Positions 22,873 through 30,130 of a stretch of DNA of 30,897 bases are shown in pieces (positions within the stretch are counted from its first letter, which is position 1; every line of letters begins with the position of its first letter). The stretch comes from an uncultured Collinsella sp. (lineage in GTDB: Bacteria > Actinomycetota > Coriobacteriia > Coriobacteriales > Coriobacteriaceae): assembly GCA_900554325.1 (NCBI GenBank), contig USHA01000012.1, positions 1 to 30,897 on the forward strand. The letters run 5' to 3'. The translations under genes were made by a program, and so were the position numbers. The notes under the pieces were generated by a model, which was given only the letters and a program-made list of their open reading frames with translations, searched no databases and was not told the DNA's origin.

Positions 22873-24510
22873 TTAGTACATACCGCCGCCCTGCTGACCA
22901 GCGGTAGCAGCAGCGATAGCATCCTCAAGCTGAGTGTTCTTGGGCACATCGGAGACGGTAGCCTCGGTGATGAGAATCAGGCTGGCGACAGAAGCAGCGT
23001 TCTGCAGGGTGACGCGGCTGACCTTGACGGGGTCGAGGACGCCCATCTCAATCATGTCGCCCCACTCGCCGTTGGCAGAGTTGAGACCCTGGCCGGCGGG
23101 CAGCTCGGCAACCTTGTCGACCACGACAGCGCCCTCAAAGCCAGCGTTCTTGGCGATGGTAGCGACCGGAGCGGTCAGAGCCTTCTTGACGATATCGACG
23201 CCAATCTTCTCCTCGGGGTCGTCGATCTCAACAGCGTCGAGCGCAGGAGCAGCGTCCATGAAGGCGACGCCGCCGCCAGCGACAATGCCCTCCTCGACAG
23301 CAGCGCGGGTAGCCTGCAGGGCGTCCTCGACGCGGTGCTTGATCTCCTTGAGCTCGGACTCGGTAGCAGCGCCGACCTTGATGACGGCAACGCCACCGGA
23401 GAGCTTGGCCAGGCGCTCCTGGAGCTTCTCGCGGTCGAAGTCAGAGGTGGTGTTCTCCATCTCGCCTTTGATCTGAGCGATGCGGGCGTCGATGGCCTCC
23501 TTGGAGCCAGCGCCGCCGACGACGACGGTGTTGTCCTTGGAGATGGTGACGGACTTAGCGGTACCGAGCATATCGGCGGTGATGTCAGCGACCTTCACGC
23601 CCAGCTCGTCCAGAGCGGCCTGGCCACCGGTGAGGACGGCGATGTCCTCGAGGATGCGCTTGCGGCGATCGCCGTAACCCGGAGCCTTGACGGCGCAGAC
23701 GTTGAGAGCGCCACGGATCTTGTTGAGGACCAGGGTCGGCAGAGCCTCGCCGTCGATGTCCTCAGCGATGATGAGCAGGCCACGGCCGGCGCGCTGGACA
23801 GCCTCGAGAACAGGCATGATGTCCTGGACGCTGGAGATCTTCTGGTCGGTGATGAGGATGTACGGATCCTTCATCACGGCCTCCATGCGGTCGTTGTCCG
23901 TGACGAAGTAAGCGGAGACATAGCCCTTGTCGAACTGCATGCCCTCGACAGTGTCGATGGTAATGTCGAACGTCTGGGAATCCTCGACGGTGATGACGCC
24001 GTCCTTGCCCACGACCTCCATGGCCTCGGCGATCTTCTCGCCAACCTCGGGGTCACCAGCGGAGATGGTGCCGACGGAAGCGATCTGCTCCTTGGTCTCG
24101 ACCGGCTTGGCCTGCTTCTTCATCTCGGCGACGGCGGCGTTGACGGCCTTGTCGATGCCGCGACGGATGGCCAGCGGGTTGGCGCCAGCGGCGACGTTGC
24201 GCAGACCGTCGTTGACGATAGCCTGAGCGAGCAGGGTTGCGGTGGTGGTGCCGTCACCCACGGTGTCGTTGGTCTTGGTGGCGACCTCCTTCACCAGCTG
24301 AGCGCCCATGTTCTCGATGTTGTCCTCGAGCTCGATCTCCTTAGCGACGGAAACGCCGTCGTTGGTGATGGTCGGGGCACCGAACGTGCGCTGCAGAGCG
24401 ACGTAACGGCCCTTGGGGCCCATGGTGACGGTAACGGCATCGGCCAGAGTGTTGACGCCCTTTGCGAGCTTGGCGCGGGCATCGGTGTTGAACGTAATGT
24501 TCTTTGCCAT
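22873..24510 (-). CDS. groL: Chaperonin GroEL (60 kDa)
   Basis: GroEL forms the double-ring cage that folds client proteins with GroES and ATP. The 545-residue protein has the N-terminal AKNITFNTDARAKLAKGVN, the ATP site with GDGTTTATLLAQ (about 85-96) and the family signature AAVEEGIVAGGG (about 403-414). The C-terminal tail is short (GQQGGGMY) instead of a run of GGM repeats. GGAGG lies 10 nt before the ATG. It follows groES by 96 bp. Neither a CIRCE nor a HAIR operator was found upstream of the pair. Confidence 0.97.
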   Translation of the reverse strand: MAKNITFNTDARAKLAKGVNTLADAVTVTMGPKGRYVALQRTFGAPTITNDGVSVAKEIELEDNIENMGAQLVKEVATKTNDTVGDGTTTATLLAQAIVNDGLRNVAAGANPLAIRRGIDKAVNAAVAEMKKQAKPVETKEQIASVGTISAGDPEVGEKIAEAMEVVGKDGVITVEDSQTFDITIDTVEGMQFDKGYVSAYFVTDNDRMEAVMKDPYILITDQKISSVQDIMPVLEAVQRAGRGLLIIAEDIDGEALPTLVLNKIRGALNVCAVKAPGYGDRRKRILEDIAVLTGGQAALDELGVKVADITADMLGTAKSVTISKDNTVVVGGAGSKEAIDARIAQIKGEMENTTSDFDREKLQERLAKLSGGVAVIKVGAATESELKEIKHRVEDALQATRAAVEEGIVAGGGVAFMDAAPALDAVEIDDPEEKIGVDIVKKALTAPVATIAKNAGFEGAVVVDKVAELPAGQGLNSANGEWGDMIEMGVLDPVKVSRVTLQNAASVASLILITEATVSDVPKNTQLEDAIAAATAGQQGGGMY

Positions 24511-24606
24511 GGTAGGTAATCCTCCAAAAGAAATGTGACTCGCGTCGCCGCTTCCGAGTCCTATGCGGCAGGCGCGTTCAAAGACGAATCAGAGATTCTG
24601 ACGAGG

Positions 24607-24900
24607 CTAGGCCTCGACGACGGCGTAGATGTCGTCGGCGCGCATCAGCAGATACTTCTCGCCGTCGACCTTGACCTCGTTGCCACCAAACTTACCGTAG
24701 ATGACAACGTCGCCGACCTGAACGTCCATGGGAATGCGCTCGCCCTTGTCGTTGACCTTACCGGCGCCAACGGCAACGATGGTGCCGCGCTGCGGCTTCT
24801 CCTGAGCGTTGCTAGCGATGTACAGACCAGAAGCGGTCTTCTGCTCGGCCTCGTCGGGCTTGACCAGGACGCGATCTGCAAGCGGCTTCAAAGACGACAT
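24607..24900 (-). CDS. groS: Co-chaperonin GroES (10 kDa)
   Basis: GroES caps the GroEL ring. The 97-residue protein has the family start LKPLADRVLVKPDEAE, the mobile loop (about 17-33, TASGLYIASNAQEKP), GTIVAVGAGK and the roof and base segments VGDVVIYGKFGGNEV and YLLMRADDIYAVVE. A strong SD (AGGAGG) lies 8 nt before the ATG at 24900. First gene of groES-groEL. The 170 bp upstream have no consensus CIRCE or HAIR box, and the next structure is a very long inverted repeat. Confidence 0.97.
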   Translation of the reverse strand: MSSLKPLADRVLVKPDEAEQKTASGLYIASNAQEKPQRGTIVAVGAGKVNDKGERIPMDVQVGDVVIYGKFGGNEVKVDGEKYLLMRADDIYAVVEA

Positions 24901-25037
24901 GCTTGTTTCCTCCTTTTTGGGCCGCGCGGTTGAGCCGTGCGGGTTTCCCTACTTCGTTTGCGTACGCGTTGAATGGTACCCACGAATGGCGGGTTATACA
25001 ACACGGAGTCAAAAAATCTTATTTTTTGGCACTTAGA

Positions 25038-25236
25038 TTTTCTGAATGCCGAGGGATAACTTGGCAGTGGCTCCCGGGGCGGACCGGAGGGCATGAAGTT
25101 TGCTGCTCTACAGTCCTGCGCAAGACGGAAAGCACATTAAGTGCTTTCCTTTGCGTGCGGAACTCGCGACAAACTTCATGCCCTCCGGTCCGCCCCGGGA
25201 GCCAGGTTAACTAATTCGGGCCCGGTATTCAGAAAA
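25038..25236. repeat. About 200-nt giant hairpin upstream of groS
   Basis: The core arms 25068-25102 and 25170-25204 are perfect complements over 35 bp. Outside them TTTTCTGAAT (25038-25047) pairs with 25227-25236, with further partial pairing. Inside, GGAAAGCAC and GTGCTTTCC (about 25127-25149) form a perfect 9-bp tip stem. The whole section is noncoding and lies between the amidohydrolase and groES. No adjacent T-run of note follows on minus until the AT-rich part at 25013-25026. Confidence 0.88.
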
Positions 25237-25273
25237 GTCAGTGCAGCAAAATGGCGATGCAGATGGTGCGAAC

Positions 25274-25305
25274 AAGAAAGGGGCACGTTGCTGAAACGTG
25301 CCCCT
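25274..25305 (-). terminator. Intrinsic terminator after the amidohydrolase
   Basis: Perfect 11-bp arms 25279-25289 and 25295-25305 (AGGGGCACGTT/AACGTGCCCCT), 5-nt loop, then TTCTTGTT on minus. A second long hairpin (25308-25374) lies between it and the gene. Confidence 0.75.
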
Positions 25306-25307
25306 TA

Positions 25308-25374
25308 AGTTGCGGTGGAATATGGACTGTTTTTGGCTGTTGAGGTGTTATTTAGTCCGTATTTCACCGCAACT
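25308..25374. repeat. Long hairpin with 21-bp arms
   Basis: Arms 25308-25328 and 25354-25374 match over 21 bp with two mismatches that would be G-U pairs in RNA. The loop is 25 nt. It starts 19 bp past the amidohydrolase stop and directly abuts the terminator hairpin. Confidence 0.75.
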
Positions 25375-25392
25375 GAGGGGTGGGATGTGGGG

Positions 25393-27030
25393 TTAACGCT
25401 CGTAGATTAAGTTGCCTGCCAGGTAGGTGGCCTGGACCTTGGTGGCTTGCAGCTCTTGGGGGTCAATGGTGAGCGGGTTTTGGTCCAGGACTACCAAGTC
25501 GGCGTATTTGCCGGGCTCTAGGCTGCCGAGGTTTTGCTCGTCGCCCGCTGCGTACGCGCTACCAAGCGTGTAGTTGCGCAGGGCCGTTGCCGCATCGATG
25601 CGCTCGCTGGGGAGCCAGCCGCCCTCGGGCCAGTGGCTGCGAGGGTCTTGGCGCGTAATAGCCGTGTAGAGCACGTTCATGCTGGTAACGGCCGTGATGG
25701 GGCTGTCGGTACCAAAAGCTTGGCGGATGCCGCGCTGCTTATAGGTCGCAAACGGCCACATGATGCGGCTGCGTTCCAGGCCCAGGTCGCGCTCCGGGCC
25801 ACCCGGGTCGAGCGTGATGTGGCAAGGCTGGCTCGAGGCAATGACGTTGAGCTTGCGCAGACGATCGATGTCCTGAGGCAGCAGATTCTCCAAATGCTCA
25901 AGCGTATTATGACCGTGCTGGGGCAGGCCGTAGAGCTCTGCCGCCTCCTCAAAGATATCGAGTGCGGCATGGATGGCACCGTCGCCGATAACGTGGATGC
26001 GCACGGTGTGGCCGCGCTCGGCTGCCGCCAGAACCAACTTGCGCATGCGCTCGACAGGAACCGTCAGGCGCCCCTGGTCACCCGGGAAGCGCGGGTTAGT
26101 ATAGGGCTCAGTGAGGTATGCGGTATGCTCGCTCGACACGCCGTCGAAGAACTGTTTAAATCCTGGCGCCGAGAGCAGCGCGTTGTTCGCGTAGCGGGTC
26201 TGGAGTTCTTCCAAGCGCGATTGGTCATCCAGCAGCGTGGGAAACAGATGGGCGCGGATGCCCAGCTTGCCGGCGGCCTGCAGCCTGTCGTAAACATCGT
26301 CGCGAATAAAGTCGCAGCCCGGCATGGGCATGAGCGATATATCGCAGATTGAGGTGATGCCTTGCTCGGCCATACGCTTCATCTGGTCGCCGTAAGCGCT
26401 CGCGATGCGGTCCTCGCCCAGCCATTCCAGGCAGCGCGGCAGCAGCTGCATAGCAGCTGCCTCGTGGGCAATACCCGTAAGCTCACCGTTTGAGTCTTTG
26501 TCGTAACTGCCACCCGCCGGAGGCTCGCTGTCACGCGTCACGCCGAGGGCTTCGAGTGCGCGGCTGTTGAGCCACAGCGTATGCCCATCGCCCGAATACA
26601 TAACACAGGGGCGACCGGGGAAGGCGGCGTCGAGGGAGGCCTTGGTAGGATGCTCGGGCGGATCCCAGCGGTAATCGCGCCAGCCCTGGGTCACGACCCA
26701 GGCGTCGTCGGGCAGGCCCTGGGAAAACTCGAGCGCATGCTGCACCAGTGCCGCCTCGGACGTGCCCATATCCATGAGCATATACGGCGAGGAACCGACC
26801 GAGGTATGGAAGAAGTGCAGATGAGCGTCATGGAAACCGGGGCAGACAAACTGCTCGCCGTAATCGACCACCGGCGTGGCGGCAGGTGCGGCGGCAATCA
26901 CGTCATCGGGCGCGCCGACAGCGACGATGCGATCGCCCGCGATGGCGATCGCCAACTCGCGGGCGGTATCGATGCCGTCTTGGGCGGTAAAAACGTTCTT
27001 GGAGCGGATAATCCGATCGATATGCTGCAT
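25393..27030 (-). CDS. YtcJ-like amidohydrolase (amidohydrolase family 3)
   Basis: This cytosolic metal-dependent hydrolase of about 545 residues has unknown substrate. Family marks are the metal-binding HxH in GFHDAHLHF, the MYSGDGHTLWLNS block typical of YtcJ-like proteins, IHVIGDGAIHAALD, NTLEHLENL (metal His), and FGTDSP (catalytic Asp). The C-terminal composite-barrel part closes with GSLEPGKYADLVVLD. The open frame runs 363 codons further upstream, but that part is antisense to the M20 gene and is rejected. Three ATGs at 27030, 27036 and 27042 compete; 27030 has GGGG 6 nt upstream. It is divergent from the M20 gene across about 168 bp and may share its control. Confidence 0.88.
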   Translation of the reverse strand: MQHIDRIIRSKNVFTAQDGIDTARELAIAIAGDRIVAVGAPDDVIAAAPAATPVVDYGEQFVCPGFHDAHLHFFHTSVGSSPYMLMDMGTSEAALVQHALEFSQGLPDDAWVVTQGWRDYRWDPPEHPTKASLDAAFPGRPCVMYSGDGHTLWLNSRALEALGVTRDSEPPAGGSYDKDSNGELTGIAHEAAAMQLLPRCLEWLGEDRIASAYGDQMKRMAEQGITSICDISLMPMPGCDFIRDDVYDRLQAAGKLGIRAHLFPTLLDDQSRLEELQTRYANNALLSAPGFKQFFDGVSSEHTAYLTEPYTNPRFPGDQGRLTVPVERMRKLVLAAAERGHTVRIHVIGDGAIHAALDIFEEAAELYGLPQHGHNTLEHLENLLPQDIDRLRKLNVIASSQPCHITLDPGGPERDLGLERSRIMWPFATYKQRGIRQAFGTDSPITAVTSMNVLYTAITRQDPRSHWPEGGWLPSERIDAATALRNYTLGSAYAAGDEQNLGSLEPGKYADLVVLDQNPLTIDPQELQATKVQATYLAGNLIYER

Positions 27031-27059
27031 GGGCATCCCCATCTCTGGCAGGAAATTCA

Positions 27060-27073
27060 ACACTCCCGAGTGT
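27060..27073. promoter_or_regulatory. Short palindrome in the divergent promoter gap
   Basis: ACACT-CCCG-AGTGT is a perfect 5-bp dyad. It overlaps a TACACT hexamer (27070-27075, minus) that could be the -10 of the amidohydrolase gene, as an operator would. Confidence 0.35.
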
Positions 27074-27117
27074 ACTCCCCCGCCCTTGCAACAAAACCCC
27101 AAGCGGCAAACGGCAAC

Positions 27118-27147
27118 TTTACCAGCCCTAGCGGCAGGTGGCATACT
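27118..27147 (+). promoter_or_regulatory. Promoter for the M20 peptidase gene
   Basis: -35 TTTACC (27118-27123), 18-bp spacer and extended -10 TGGCATACT (hexamer 27142-27147), about 50 bp before the ATG. Confidence 0.6.
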
Positions 27148-27198
27148 GGAGAGAGCCTGTACGATTTTGCGATCGAGCCAACAAGGAGCAAATCGACC

Positions 27199-28662
27199 AT
27201 GACGAAGACCAAGGCACAGCAGATTATGGCGGCAACCGAGGTTCGCGCGGCAGACGACGTCACCGCGGCCATCCAGGATATCGCCGCCGAGTTTGAACCC
27301 TACATCATCAAGCAGCGCCGGCACTTCCATAAGCACCCGGAGCTGAGCCTTGCCGAGGAGCGCACGACTTCCGACATCGCCAACCAGCTCGACGCCATGA
27401 ATATCCCCTACGAGCGTCCGCTCAAGACCGGCCTGGTGGCGACGCTCCGCGGCACCGCGCCCGATGCCTACCGCGAGGACGGCACGCCGCGCCGCCGCAT
27501 CCTGCTGCGCGCCGACATCGACGCCCTGCCTGTCACCGAGCAGACCGGCGAGGAGTTCGCCAGCGTCAACGAGGGCTGCATGCACGCCTGCGGTCACGAC
27601 TGCCATATCGCCATGATGCTCGGCACGCTGCAGATTCTGCGCCACATGACCGATGACATCCACGGCGAGATTCGCATCGTATTCCAGCCCAGCGAGGAAA
27701 ACGGCCAGGGCGCCAAACTCATGATTGGCACGGGTGTGCTCGACGGCGTCGACGGCGCCTACGCCGCGCACATCTGGAGCGAGGTCGACGCCGGCACCGT
27801 AAGCTGCGAGCCCGGCCCACGCATGGCAAACACCGACTGGTTCCGCATCGACGTTCGCGGCACCTCGTGCCATGGCGCCATGCCCCAGCGCGGCCACGAC
27901 GCCGTTATGGTTGCCGCCGAGATTGTCAACGCCCTGCAGACCATCGTCTCGCGCGAGATTAGCCCCTACGAACCCGCCGTCATCACCGTCGGCGAACTGC
28001 ACGGCGGCACCGCGCGCAACGTTATCGCCGGCACGGCGTACCTCGCCGGCACGGTGCGCACCTATGGCGACAAGACGCATGAGGAGATGCCCGAGCTTAT
28101 GCGCCGCATCGTGGAGCACACCGCAGCAGCACTAGGCGCCGAGGCCGAACTCACCGACTACACCATCGCCAACTACAAGGTCGAAAACGATGCCGCCTCG
28201 AGCGAGCGCTGCCGCCAAGCTGTGCTCAAGTGCCTGGGCCCCGCAGGCGAGGGCCATTACCGCGGCACGCTTTCGGGCGAGGACTTCTCGGAGTATCTGC
28301 GCCGCGTACCGGGCGTGCTCGCCTTTGTTGGCACGCGCAACCCCCAGATTGGCGCCACCTATGCCCAGCACTCCTGCTTCTATAAGATCGACGAAAGCGT
28401 GCTCGCCAAGGGCTCCATGGTAGCCGCCCAGTATGCCATCGACTTTTTGGCCGAGCCCACGCAAGAAGAGCTCGACGGCCCCACGATCGCCGCGGTTGCC
28501 GAGACCAATCCCGACCTGGCAGCCAAGCTGCGCTCTGCCAAGGCAACGGCCGCCGAGGCCCGCGACGCCATGCACGATGCCCGTACCGCCCGCCATGCCG
28601 CAATCAAGGGCATCCACGATGCGCGGGCTGCCGCTCGCCACGAGGAGAAGCATGGCGAGTAG
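27199..28662 (+). CDS. M20 family metallopeptidase / amidohydrolase with extended C-terminus
   Basis: This cytosolic zinc-type hydrolase of N-acyl amino acids or small peptides has an undetermined substrate. The 487-residue protein has HFHKHPELS (about 42-50), RADIDALPVTE (about 104-114), HACGHDCHIAMMLG with the metal ligands (129-142), PSEENGQGA with the catalytic Glu pair (166-167), the dimerisation lid VRGTSCHGAMPQRGHDA and the late SGEDFSEYL block. About 60 residues past the normal end form a tail rich in Ala, His, Arg and Asp, with two HDAR units, probably helical. AAGGAG lies 10 nt before the ATG at 27199; the frame is open further upstream but only as antisense of the amidohydrolase. 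Confidence 0.92.
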   Translation: MTKTKAQQIMAATEVRAADDVTAAIQDIAAEFEPYIIKQRRHFHKHPELSLAEERTTSDIANQLDAMNIPYERPLKTGLVATLRGTAPDAYREDGTPRRRILLRADIDALPVTEQTGEEFASVNEGCMHACGHDCHIAMMLGTLQILRHMTDDIHGEIRIVFQPSEENGQGAKLMIGTGVLDGVDGAYAAHIWSEVDAGTVSCEPGPRMANTDWFRIDVRGTSCHGAMPQRGHDAVMVAAEIVNALQTIVSREISPYEPAVITVGELHGGTARNVIAGTAYLAGTVRTYGDKTHEEMPELMRRIVEHTAAALGAEAELTDYTIANYKVENDAASSERCRQAVLKCLGPAGEGHYRGTLSGEDFSEYLRRVPGVLAFVGTRNPQIGATYAQHSCFYKIDESVLAKGSMVAAQYAIDFLAEPTQEELDGPTIAAVAETNPDLAAKLRSAKATAAEARDAMHDARTARHAAIKGIHDARAAARHEEKHGE

Positions 28663-28699
28663 CCGTCACGCCCACCCATAACAACCTGGCTAGAGCAAA

Positions 28700-28734
28700 G
28701 CGGGGGCGAACGTTATCTCAACGTTCGCCCCCGC
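28700..28734. terminator. Bidirectional terminator hairpin between convergent genes
   Basis: Perfect 15-bp arms 28700-28714 and 28720-28734 around a 5-nt loop. Only short T stretches follow on either side (TTATG on plus, TTTG on minus). Placed between the ends of the M20 gene and the DUF2752 gene. Confidence 0.7.
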
Positions 28735-28768
28735 TTATGTGTCGACCGTTTTTCTAACGCGTCCTCCG

Positions 28769-29266
28769 TCACGACAGGTAAGAGCGAAGGATGGTGAGCC
28801 AGCGTGGGGTTTCGAGGTGGATGATATCGGTGGGAACTCCGGCGGGAGCGTGGCCACCAAAGAGCAGGCCCGCGTCTGCCGGGTTGATAAGGCGCACGAT
28901 CCATACGGCAACGACCAGCACGCACAGAACAATTACCGCAATGTCGATGCCGCGCTTTAGCTTGCTCGATGCCACCTCCTCTCGCACGAACGCGAGCACA
29001 AACGCAATCGGCACCACCCAAAACAGCGGATGATAAGCGAAGGCCGCCGCAAAATCGAGTCGCAGCGCCGCCAACCAGGCTCTCGTCATGCCGCATCCCG
29101 GACAGGGGATGCCCGTCATCAACCGAAAGACACAGCCGATATCGAGCAAGTAGAGCGCGAGCCAGGCAACAAACAGCACACCGATGCAAGAAAGGGCGCG
29201 ACGAATGAGCTCCGCCGCGCCCTTATGTCCCTGAGTATTACTCACGACGACTTGATCGTTAGGCAC
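28769..29266 (-). CDS. DUF2752 family membrane protein
   Basis: This protein of up to 165 residues has three to four hydrophobic segments (about 27-45, 73-92, 108-125). It carries the DUF2752 hallmark GIPCPGCGMTRAWLAAL (about 52-68), whose two Cys and following residues are the conserved core. The function of the family is unknown. The longest frame starts at GTG 29266 and overlaps the end of the upstream gene by 8 nt; another GTG at 29245 is possible, and neither has a clear SD. It follows the DUF4234-like gene in the same direction, so the two probably form one transcript. Confidence 0.8.
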   Translation of the reverse strand: MPNDQVVVSNTQGHKGAAELIRRALSCIGVLFVAWLALYLLDIGCVFRLMTGIPCPGCGMTRAWLAALRLDFAAAFAYHPLFWVVPIAFVLAFVREEVASSKLKRGIDIAVIVLCVLVVAVWIVRLINPADAGLLFGGHAPAGVPTDIIHLETPRWLTILRSYLS

Positions 29267-29935
29267 GCACGCCGAGACGGGTGTTGTAGACCGTAGCCAT
29301 TGCGTTGGTGTTCTTGATGATGATGTTCATGGCAAAGATGGAACCAAGGCCGCACAGGAGCGCACCGACAATCTGCCACATAAGAATGGTGGTGCCGTTC
29401 TCCTGGAACACCAGGCCATAGCGAGGGGCGTTGGCCTGCAGGCGGTTACCGATCTTATAGTACCAGTAGAGGGCATAGAAACCGCAGGTCACAAACGACA
29501 GCAAGATGAACGCGGCAATGCCCGGCGTGGAATCGCCATCCTCCTGGCACATGACATTGATGTCGCGAGCGAGGCAATAGAGGAAGTAATACGAATAGAT
29601 GCCGCAGGTCACGATGGAAAGCAGGAGCCAGCCGATCAGGCTGCGGTCGGTCTTAATCGGAGCATAGCCCATCGGGGCAGGTGCAGGCTGCTGAGCATAC
29701 TGCTGCTGTCCGGCGTACTGCTGCTGCCCGGCGTATTGCTGCTGAGGCTGAGGCTGAACTGCCTGAACCGGAGCGGGCTGAATCTGCGTGGGCTGCGGAG
29801 CAGGTTGGGGCTGAGGTGCAGGCTGCGGCGCGGGCTGCGGAGCAGGAGCAGCGGGAGCGGCACCGACGGCAGAACCGCAGACGGGGCAGAATTTGGCATC
29901 ATCCGAAATGGGGAACCACAAGTGGGACAGAACAT
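29259..29935 (-). pseudogene. DUF4234-like membrane protein with N-terminal zinc ribbon, apparent frameshift
   Basis: The C-terminal two thirds match a DUF4234-type protein with three membrane segments (SLIGWLLLSIVTCGIYSYYF, IAAFILLSFVTCGFYALYWY, ILMWQIVGALLCGL). They follow a Pro/Gln-rich part with three QQYAG-like repeats. A zinc ribbon needs two CPxCG knuckles. MFCPTCG starts at the ATG at 29935 behind a strong SD (GGAGAGG), whereas DDAKFCPVCGSAV lies in another frame. The span of 677 nt is one short of a multiple of three, so one base seems missing near 29910-29917 (GGTTCCCC on minus). Alternatives are an error in the sequence, slippage, or an in-frame start at 29972 without the ribbon. 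Function unknown. Confidence 0.7.
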
Positions 29936-29952
29936 AAGCCTCTCCTTTTCCT

Positions 29953-29969
29953 AAGGCGTTGCACGCCTT
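29953..29969. other. Small hairpin before the zinc-ribbon gene
   Basis: AAGGCG (29953-29958) and CGCCTT (29964-29969) are perfect arms around a 5-nt loop, about 5 bp upstream of the SD of the DUF4234-like gene. It could affect translation start. Confidence 0.4.
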
Positions 29970-30010
29970 CAAACCTTACACGACTATGTTCTCAACAATA
30001 GCCGCGACGT

Positions 30011-30022
30011 TGTTGCGCAACA
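30011..30022. promoter_or_regulatory. Perfect 12-bp palindrome, possible operator
   Basis: TGTTGCGCAACA lies in the 152-bp gap upstream of the DUF4234-like gene and is a perfect dyad. No clear -10/-35 pair was identified around it. Confidence 0.35.
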
Positions 30023-30087
30023 TTGACCAATTTCCGAGAAATATTGCTGCAACCGTTTTCCCAGGCATTTTCTTGCTTCCGCAGTAG

Positions 30088-30123
30088 AAAAAGGCACCCC
30101 GGGCTCAGTTGCCCAGGGCGCCT
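30088..30123 (-). terminator. Terminator after the DUF4013-like gene
   Basis: Arms 30092-30104 and 30111-30123 pair with two mismatches (AGGC, CCC and GGGC blocks) and are followed on minus by five T residues. It starts 8 bp past the stop codon. Confidence 0.75.
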
Positions 30124-30130
30124 CGACCGA

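Noticed and set aside
22864..24519. 551-codon open frame on plus across groL
   Set aside because: Antisense shadow of groEL. Its Asp/Leu/Gly-rich sequence mirrors the groEL codons.
27043..28119. Upstream extension of the amidohydrolase to 908 residues
   Set aside because: The added 363 codons are antisense to the M20 peptidase and have no amidohydrolase features; the family N-terminus fits the ATG cluster at 27030-27042.
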